NCBI GenBank assembly: GCA_039938515.1
Contig: JBDUUL010000009.1
Coordinates: forward strand, 50,134 to 114,133
DNA from: Nitrososphaera sp.
GTDB taxonomy: Archaea; Thermoproteota; Nitrososphaeria; Nitrososphaerales; Nitrososphaeraceae
DNA: 64,000 nt
Direction: 5' to 3'
This document shows positions 59,445 to 64,000 of the stretch, piece after piece; position 1 is the stretch's first letter; every line of letters starts with the position of its first letter. A program made the position numbers and the translations under genes. The notes under the pieces were generated by a model. The model worked only from the letters and a program-made list of their open reading frames with translations, ran no database searches and was not told the origin of the DNA.

Positions 59445-59714
59445 TCAGTTCTCTAAAATTTTGCTTCCGGCGGGTACAGTTAATCCAAAATTCTTTTGTG
59501 CCAGCACAAACAGCTCCAGTGCCTCTGTCCCAAATGCCGATAGCTGATACTGGCTGCCATCAGTGCATGTCACCTCCACGGAATAATACTCGATCCCGTT
59601 CGGTGCCAGCCTTATATCCCGAGGGGCACGCGATATCCAGCACGCCGAGCCGGCTGCTGCTTCACATTTCCCAAGGAGCCTGCAGAGCGCATCCGCAGCG
59701 CTATCAAACGGCAT
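59445..59714 (-). CDS. hypothetical protein, 89 aa
   Basis: ATG at 59714 with gggaggc just upstream, chosen over a longer frame whose first 43 residues are Arg/Gly-rich. Beta-rich protein: LAPNGIEYYSVEVTCTDGSQ, QLSAFGTEALELFVLAQKNF. Three Cys in the first half. It starts within the preceding microprotein gene (11-nt overlap), so the two form an operon. Family not recognised. Confidence 0.55.
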   Translation of the reverse strand: MPFDSAADALCRLLGKCEAAAGSACWISRAPRDIRLAPNGIEYYSVEVTCTDGSQYQLSAFGTEALELFVLAQKNFGLTVPAGSKILEN

Positions 59715-59853
59715 TCTCTGCCTCCCTTGGGTCGCCGGGCTCCACAACTGTCCTTCTGGGTTTTCCAGCCCTCCACCCCTGCCTTGCGTAAAGATACGCA
59801 AGCGTAGGGATAAACCCCGTCGCGACAAAGAAGATGGTTTCAAAGGTTTCCAT
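59704..59853 (-). CDS. 49-aa membrane microprotein overlapping its neighbour
   Basis: ATG at 59853 to TGA at 59704. METFETIFFVATGFIPTLAY continues into a single hydrophobic helix and a basic, polar tail (RQGWRAGKPRRTVVEPGDPR). The final 11 nt overlap the start of the 89-aa gene. One helix with a cytoplasmic basic tail fits a small membrane protein. Function unknown; the overlap and composition make coding likely. Confidence 0.5.
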   Translation of the reverse strand: METFETIFFVATGFIPTLAYLYARQGWRAGKPRRTVVEPGDPREAENAV

Positions 59854-60034
59854 GCAGTCTATATCCCAGGGAAGCAACATTAACTTGGCTCAAAGCCGCG
59901 TCTGAAGAGTATGCACTGCCGCTAAGATATCATAAGCCCGCGTGAATCGTCAAATTTTTTGTCGCCCGAGATTCCCTTGAGGCCGATAAAATGTACATTT
60001 ATGCCGGATTCTTACGCACTCGCTCATGCTCCCG

Positions 60035-60172
60035 TCAGCACTGAACGAATTCTCCCATGCAGCCGTACTCCAGGAAATAGTCCCTAACATGCCTGACGCA
60101 TGGCAGTAGATCAAGCCGTTTCTGGTCGTCGCGCTGCAGAAGGCACCCGCAAGGGAACCTTTGTGGCTTCAT
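60035..60172 (-). CDS. 45-aa Cys-rich protein with its own TATA box
   Basis: ATG at 60172 (MKPQRFPCGCLLQRDDQKRL) to TGA at 60035. Five Cys (PCGC, LPCVRHV, YGCMGEF and the C-terminal QC) and a His could form a zinc site. The TATA box at 60193-60202 is centred 26 nt before this ATG, supporting a leaderless start; a longer frame to 60232 begins inside the promoter. I know no matching family. Confidence 0.45.
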   Translation of the reverse strand: MKPQRFPCGCLLQRDDQKRLDLLPCVRHVRDYFLEYGCMGEFVQC

Positions 60173-60192
60173 TGCTTCGCTATTGGGACGGG

Positions 60193-60202
60193 AAATATAA
60201 AA
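60193..60202 (-). promoter_or_regulatory. TATA box of the Cys-rich small gene
   Basis: On the minus strand ttttatattt is centred about 26 nt before the ATG at 60172. Standard archaeal spacing for a leaderless message. Confidence 0.45.
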
Positions 60203-60315
60203 GATATTTGCACTTCGTTTTACCCTAAGCATTTACCATAACATTGATACATTTTCCTGCAGATTCCTGCGTTTAGTCAACGGACAATTTTGCAGATGTT
60301 AGCAGGTTGATTGCA

Positions 60316-60519
60316 GGTGGTTGACCCTGGAGGGGTAGAGGGCTCTCCGGGGTTGCTTTCAAGCACCATTTGTCATTGGGAGCCAGAAATGACACGCCGT
60401 CTGGGGGTCACCGCAGATAAGCAAGGAGTCTGGTCAGGGCAAACGATAAGCGCTTTGACGGATGGTTCTCGATCCGGGATAGATTCGTAATCGCTCATCC
60501 CAGCCAGCAGGCGCGCTGG
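60316..60519. ncRNA. structured, gene-poor region; candidate non-coding RNA
   Basis: Four hairpins lie in series. (1) 60316-60367: ggtg/cacc, ttga/tcaa and an 8-bp ccctggag/ctccgggg stem stacked around a 12-nt loop. (2) 60371-60394: tgtcatt/aatgaca, 7 bp. (3) 60476-60501: gggat/atccc enclosing gatt/aatc. (4) 60504-60519: ccagc/gctgg. Strand cannot be told. A 66-codon frame on the minus strand here has weak composition. I could not find the conserved motifs of RNase P RNA or SRP RNA. A separate ctagcgc/gcgctag pair (60591-60597/60626-60632) follows. The rest of 60633-60840 holds only short protein-like frames with stops. Confidence 0.4.
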
Positions 60520-60846
60520 CACATGGCTCGCTATCTTCTGACAAAATGCCTGGTCTTTCCTCGTCAGTCTCAAAAAATATAGGTCATGTTCTAGCGCGCC
60601 TGAGAATTGCGATCAGAAAACCGGAGCGCTAGGCGGAATTTGCGGAAGGCATCTGCGAGATTGATGTTTTTGACCTTGGCGAATTGTTCAAAAAGTGGAT
60701 GGTTGCCTCATGAAAGTCTAGCTGACCGGGCGAGGTCGCAACTGAAGGAAAAGTGTGGAGAGACGCGATTGAACCCGTAGAATCCCGCGCGACGACGCAA
60801 TGAGGCTTTTGCGCGCATTGGGGTCCGAGCCTGCCTCTTGTTCAGG

Positions 60847-60856
60847 TATATATATT
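60847..60856 (+). promoter_or_regulatory. TATA box of the Lsm-TgtA-EndoV operon
   Basis: tatatatatt is centred about 28 nt before the ATG at 60880, one of the best TATA boxes in the window. The transcript should start at or next to the ATG. Confidence 0.65.
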
Positions 60857-60879
60857 GCTCGGGCGCATAGCGTTCCGGA

Positions 60880-61299
60880 ATGTCAGCTGCACTTGTATCT
60901 CGAAAATTTGGTGAGGAGACCTTTCATTTCCTTGGAAAAAAAGTCTCTGTAGAAACTTCAGATCAAAAAATTTACAGTGGTACTCTTTCGGGCATTGATG
61001 ACAAGCTTGATCTGGTACTTGACAACGTAGAGGGTCACGGCATCTTGAAGCTTATCTTAAACGGCACTTATGTCAAGGAGATTCGGCTCATGGAAAAGCC
61101 CTTTGATTTCAAGGCGCTTGCAGACAGGCTCTCCAGGGTCTTTCCCGGCCTCGTGAAAATAAGAGAGGATGTGGGCGCGATTATTGTCATGGACAAGATT
61201 AAGGTGACCCAGGCCGGCGTCGAAGAAGGTACGGGGCTTTCTGCAGACAGGGTAAAGGCAGTCTACGACGAGTTCATGAGAGATAGCAAGAAGCAGTAA
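60880..61299 (+). CDS. Lsm/Sm-like protein with C-terminal extension
   Basis: 139 aa. Residues about 10-70 are an Sm fold: GKKVSVETSDQKIYSGTLSG, IDDKLDLVLDNVEGHG, LILNGTYVKEIRLM. The remainder, about 75-139, is a helical/strand domain (FDFKALADRLSRVFPGLVKI, DVGAIIVMDKIKVTQAGVEE, ADRVKAVYDEFM) like the anticodon-binding-like part of Lsm12/SmAP3 proteins. It probably binds RNA, perhaps tRNA, which fits the 7-nt spacing to a tRNA-modification gene. Confidence 0.85.
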   Translation: MSAALVSRKFGEETFHFLGKKVSVETSDQKIYSGTLSGIDDKLDLVLDNVEGHGILKLILNGTYVKEIRLMEKPFDFKALADRLSRVFPGLVKIREDVGAIIVMDKIKVTQAGVEEGTGLSADRVKAVYDEFMRDSKKQ

Positions 61300-61306
61300 C
61301 GCAACC

Positions 61307-62848
61307 GTGCCAATTTTTGAAGTCCGACACAGCGACCTTGCAGCGCGGATCGGCAGGATAGAAACTCCGCACGGAACCTTTGAGACCCCGGCCTTTGTGC
61401 CGGTGGTCCACCCGGTAAAGCAGACGGTCAGCACGACTTTCCTGAAAAAGCTGGGCTTTGAATGCGTGATCACCAACGCATACATCACTCTCCGGCACTA
61501 TGGCGATGAAGCCAGAAGCCGCGGGATACACGACATTATCGGTTATGACGGCTCTGTAATGACAGACTCGGGTGGTTATCAAGTGCTTGAATACGGTTCA
61601 GTGGAGGTAGATCCCGAGACAATGGCCCTCTTTGAGAGGGACATCAGGAGCGACATCCCAATCCCCCTTGACAAGCCCACCGGCTACGGGCTAGATCATT
61701 CCAAGGCATCAGAGTATGTAGAGACTACACTTGCCAATTGCAGGAAAACGCTAGACGCCGTCTCGCCACGGAGCGAAGGCAAGGACGGCGCGATATGGAT
61801 AGGCCCGGTTCAGGGGGCAGAGCATTCCGACCTTGTCGAGCGTTCCGCCAAGGCTCTGGACCAGATGGGTTTTTCATTCCTTGCCCTTGGAAGTCCGGTC
61901 GAGGTAATGGAGGCGTACGAGTTTGCTGTTCTGGCTCGAATGATAGCTACGGCAAAGAGGTCGCTTTCCAGAGGCAAACCAATACACCTTTTTGGCGCCG
62001 GCCACCCTCTTACGATCTCACTTGCCGTCGCGCTTGGCTGCGATACCTTCGATTCGGCATCCTACATGCTTTACGCAAGGGAGGGCAGGTACATGCTACC
62101 GAACGGCACTGCGAGAATAGACGACCTGTCGTATCTCCCATGCCCTTGCCCCGTCTGCAACTCGTACAAGGCGGCCGAGCTGCGCGGGCTTCCAAACGAC
62201 GAGAGAACCGTTGAGATAGCAAAGCACAACCTCAGCGTCCTAAAAGCCGAGGTCGATGCGGTCAAGCAGGCCATAATGGACGGGAGGCTGTGGGAGTACT
62301 GCATGGTAAAGGCAAGGGCGCACCCCAAGCTAATGGAGGCGGTCCGGCTGTTCCAGGACTTTGAGTTTCTTGCAGAAGGAACCGCGCTTTTCAAGGACAA
62401 GGCGGTGTTTCTCTACGAACCAATCGACCAGCACAGGCCAGAGGTCAGGCGGTTTCGTGAAGCGGTAGCCCGGTGCGCTGCGCGGGGCAAGAAAAAGCTG
62501 GTGCTGTGCCCAGAAGGCGAGCTGCATCCATTTTATTCAACGAGGATTTACGCCCAGCTGCGGAGGGCCTATCCGGATGGCCAGATATGCAGCTACAGCC
62601 CATTCCTTGGAATCATTCCGGCAGAAATCTCCGACGTGTATCCTGCCGCGCACAATGTCGCGGCACGCTCTCAATATTCCGCTTCAGATTTTCCAACGTT
62701 TGCAGACTCGCTGGCTCGGTATTTGGATTCAAATGGCTTTGAGGAGATTGTAATCGCAGCAGAGCGGGACGACTTTTTGAAACAGTCTATTGACCTTGTA
62801 CTTGCTTCAAGGGACAATAGAATCAAAGTGTCGCAGCATGAGCGATAG
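61307..62848 (+). CDS. tgtA: archaeosine tRNA-guanine(15) transglycosylase, no PUA domain
   Basis: 513 aa from GTG. Catalytic TIM barrel: PFETPAFVPVV-like THGTFE, VMTDSGGYQVLEYGSVEVDP with nucleophile-type Asp, SFLALGSPVEVMEAYEFAVL, HLFGAGHPLTISLAVALGCD, FDSASYMLYAREGRYMLPNG and the zinc Cys set CPCPVCNSY. A C-terminal domain at about 350-513 (KKLVLCPEGELHPFYSTRI, SPFLGIIPAEISDVYPAAH) is the archaeal C1 domain. The usual C-terminal PUA domain is missing, so it is about 70-150 aa shorter than euryarchaeal enzymes. It swaps G15 for preQ0 in tRNA. Confidence 0.93.
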   Translation: MPIFEVRHSDLAARIGRIETPHGTFETPAFVPVVHPVKQTVSTTFLKKLGFECVITNAYITLRHYGDEARSRGIHDIIGYDGSVMTDSGGYQVLEYGSVEVDPETMALFERDIRSDIPIPLDKPTGYGLDHSKASEYVETTLANCRKTLDAVSPRSEGKDGAIWIGPVQGAEHSDLVERSAKALDQMGFSFLALGSPVEVMEAYEFAVLARMIATAKRSLSRGKPIHLFGAGHPLTISLAVALGCDTFDSASYMLYAREGRYMLPNGTARIDDLSYLPCPCPVCNSYKAAELRGLPNDERTVEIAKHNLSVLKAEVDAVKQAIMDGRLWEYCMVKARAHPKLMEAVRLFQDFEFLAEGTALFKDKAVFLYEPIDQHRPEVRRFREAVARCAARGKKKLVLCPEGELHPFYSTRIYAQLRRAYPDGQICSYSPFLGIIPAEISDVYPAAHNVAARSQYSASDFPTFADSLARYLDSNGFEEIVIAAERDDFLKQSIDLVLASRDNRIKVSQHER

Positions 62849-63545
62849 CGGCTCGGAGAGCAGCATTTTCAAAAAGGCAGGAGAGCTTCAGAGACGGATG
62901 GCCGGAGAGGTCATAGCCTGCGATACAGAGCCGTCAAAGCTTGAAACCGTTTGCGGCTTTGACGCGTCATACTCTAATGGCATGGCGTATTGCTCTGCCA
63001 CGGTCATAAAGAACCATGAAGCTTCAGGCGATTCTTTCCGCATTTTAGAAGCCATAGACAACCAAGTTCCCACCCCAGCCCCTTATGTGCCGGGCGTATT
63101 CATGCTGCGCGAGGGCCCGGTGGCGATACAGACAATTTCCAAGCTAAACACTAACTTTGATGCGGTAATGATAGACGGCCACGGCCTCCTGCATCCTCGC
63201 AGGTGCGGCCTTGCATGCTTTGTGGGATTGTCACTAGATAGACCCGCGGTCGGAGTCGCAAAGAGCCTCTTGTGCGGCAAGGAGCGCCAGGATCATTTTG
63301 TGGAATACAAAGGAGAAGTCCTGGGGTACGCTTTGGAGGCGCAAGGAAAAAAGCTGTTCGTAAGCGTGGGGCACAGAATGTCGCTTTCAACCGCGGTTTT
63401 GCTGGTGGAGAAGTTTATCAAGCCAGGCCAGCGTTCTCCCGAGCCGCTCCGTGTTGCGAATGAGAGGTCAAAACAGGCGTTAAAGCTGTCGAGAATTAAT
63501 AAAAATAAGGGGCTCGGAATGCCCGAAACTAGGCCCTCGCGGTAA
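62838..63545 (+). CDS. nfi: endonuclease V
   Basis: 235 aa from the ATG at 62838, which overlaps the tgtA stop by 11 nt; an upstream in-frame ATG lies inside tgtA and is unlikely. Endo V motifs: VCGFDASYSNG with the first Asp, YVPGVFMLREGPVAI (the Y-P-G/wedge element), MIDGHGLLHPRRCGLACFVG (second Asp, His) and AVGVAKSLLCG. It cuts next to inosine in DNA or RNA. Coupling to a tRNA-modification gene hints at RNA, but that is inference. Confidence 0.93.
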   Translation: MSDSGSESSIFKKAGELQRRMAGEVIACDTEPSKLETVCGFDASYSNGMAYCSATVIKNHEASGDSFRILEAIDNQVPTPAPYVPGVFMLREGPVAIQTISKLNTNFDAVMIDGHGLLHPRRCGLACFVGLSLDRPAVGVAKSLLCGKERQDHFVEYKGEVLGYALEAQGKKLFVSVGHRMSLSTAVLLVEKFIKPGQRSPEPLRVANERSKQALKLSRINKNKGLGMPETRPSR

Positions 63546-63708
63546 TTGGCTGCTCTTCCACTTTCTCTAGCTCTGGCTCTTCGTCAAGTGGCACCGTGTT
63601 TTTGGCTTTTACCCTGCTCCTATAGTCAGTTGAGATATAGTCGCACATGCTGACTAGAGAGTGGCAGTCATCGTTGATAAGCTTTTTCGAATGGAATTCT
63701 GGAGTCAA
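63529..63708 (-). CDS. 59-aa hypothetical protein
   Basis: TTG at 63708 (or ATG at 63648) to TAG at 63529. MTPEFHSKKLINDDCHSLVS, then a C-D-Y-I-S segment and an acidic tail (PLDEEPELEKVEEQPITARA). Composition is protein-like. It overlaps the 3' end of endonuclease V by 17 nt on the other strand. Family not recognised. Confidence 0.45.
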   Translation of the reverse strand: MTPEFHSKKLINDDCHSLVSMCDYISTDYRSRVKAKNTVPLDEEPELEKVEEQPITARA

Positions 63709-63748
63709 TAATTAGGTAAAAATGTAAAAAAAGGGACGGCTCGGATTT

Positions 63749-64000
63749 TTAACCTTCTTCCCAGCCCTTGTTGAAGACACCGTTCTTGTGGAGCGCCACT
63801 GGTTGGCCTGCGGTGTATTCCATTGGCCTCATCCAAAAGATCGCATGAGTCGGGCAGACACCTACACAGGCGCCGTCTGAGATGCATCTTTCTGGATAGA
63901 ACACAAAGGCTTTACCCCTCTTCCATCCTTCGACTGGTTTTACTCTCAGTACGTCCGGACCAAGGGCGGTGCAAATCTCTACGCAGAGCGCACAGCCTAT
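63749..64000 (-). CDS. dicluster ferredoxin, 5' part outside window
   Basis: The last 83 codons of a gene that enters from the right edge. Visible Cys: GCALCVEICTALGPDV and RCISDGACVGVCPTHAIFWM, two CxxC...C-type sets for 2[4Fe-4S]. The first set lacks its opening Cys only because of the cut. The C-terminus (FNKGWEEG) is complete. Such ferredoxins carry electrons in archaeal central metabolism. The upstream partner cannot be seen. Confidence 0.85.
   Translation of the reverse strand: MGCALCVEICTALGPDVLRVKPVEGWKRGKAFVFYPERCISDGACVGVCPTHAIFWMRPMEYTAGQPVALHKNGVFNKGWEEG

Noticed and set aside
60316..60580. RNase P RNA or SRP RNA on either strand
   Set aside because: A gaggaaag-like string lies on the minus strand near 60558, but the matching downstream conserved motif and the SRP tetraloop region are absent, so I call it only a candidate structured RNA.
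60640..60780. Protein-like fragments upstream of the Lsm gene
   Set aside because: Frames of 25-40 codons with stops on both sides and no start signals; could be a decayed gene but cannot be supported.
1..64000. Insertion sequences, integrase, CRISPR array, replication origin
   Set aside because: I looked for transposase motifs, regular spacer-repeat units and origin-type repeats and saw none.

Overview
The window reads as chromosomal DNA of a soil-type ammonia-oxidising thaumarchaeon, most likely a Nitrososphaera-like organism. The evidence is archaeal information-processing genes (aIF2-alpha, archaeal NAC, aMBF1, GINS, Trm56, archaeosine TGT, Lsm, A-type ATPase subunit H), a CdvB/ESCRT-III-like protein, a DnaJ-ferredoxin fusion described from Thaumarchaeota, a PEF-CTERM-type anchored cupredoxin, and cobalamin methyltransferases. 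No ammonia-oxidation gene (amo) lies in this window, so the assignment is by inference. Many starts are TTG or GTG, and a TATA box often sits about 24-32 nt upstream of the start codon, which implies leaderless transcripts.

Layout. 1-13 kb is rich in exported proteins: a LamG plus PQQ-type sugar dehydrogenase, a discoidin/Ig/lectin-like protein, a G1 (eqolisin) peptidase, a HEXXH protein, MarC, a PIN-like protein, a large tyrosinase-type copper protein and a SIMPL protein. 13-22 kb holds a TIM-barrel isomerase-like protein, a coiled-coil protein, aIF2-alpha divergent from a cytochrome P450 with a tiny Cys-rich ORF at its 3' end, a cupredoxin, an APC permease with a C-terminal UspA-like region, and a tRNA-Gly(CCC). 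22-31 kb has a repeat-built surface protein, a ferritin-like protein, a RuvC/YqgF-fold protein, AtpH, NAC plus a PUA protein, and an apparent operon PhoU - aMBF1 - HflX - small ORF - Trm56, followed by a candidate C/D-box sRNA.

31-46 kb is mostly housekeeping: acetyl-CoA synthetase, M1 aminopeptidase with HEAT repeats, GNAT, dCMP deaminase, PolX, SDR, glutamine synthetase, GINS, parvulin, and an Asn/Ser/Thr-rich surface protein. 46-55 kb carries an HD protein, a spherulin-4-type surface glycosidase, a basic H1-like protein, DnaJ-Fer, CbiL/CbiF, a CdvB paralogue, a glutamate-racemase homologue with both catalytic cysteines changed to serine, a cis-prenyltransferase and NAD synthetase. 55-60 kb has a convergent response regulator (winged helix plus receiver) and a large histidine kinase with four tandem N-terminal modules. 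60-64 kb has a gene-poor, strongly structured stretch, then Lsm - TgtA - endonuclease V and the 3' part of a dicluster ferredoxin.

I saw no insertion sequence, CRISPR array, integrase or origin. The strongest candidates for something undescribed are the structured RNA-like region at 60.3-60.5 kb, the Cys-to-Ser racemase homologue beside a cis-prenyltransferase, the four-module histidine kinase facing its likely regulator, the Cys-rich ORF coupled to the P450, and several proteins under 60 aa that sit in operons or behind TATA boxes.
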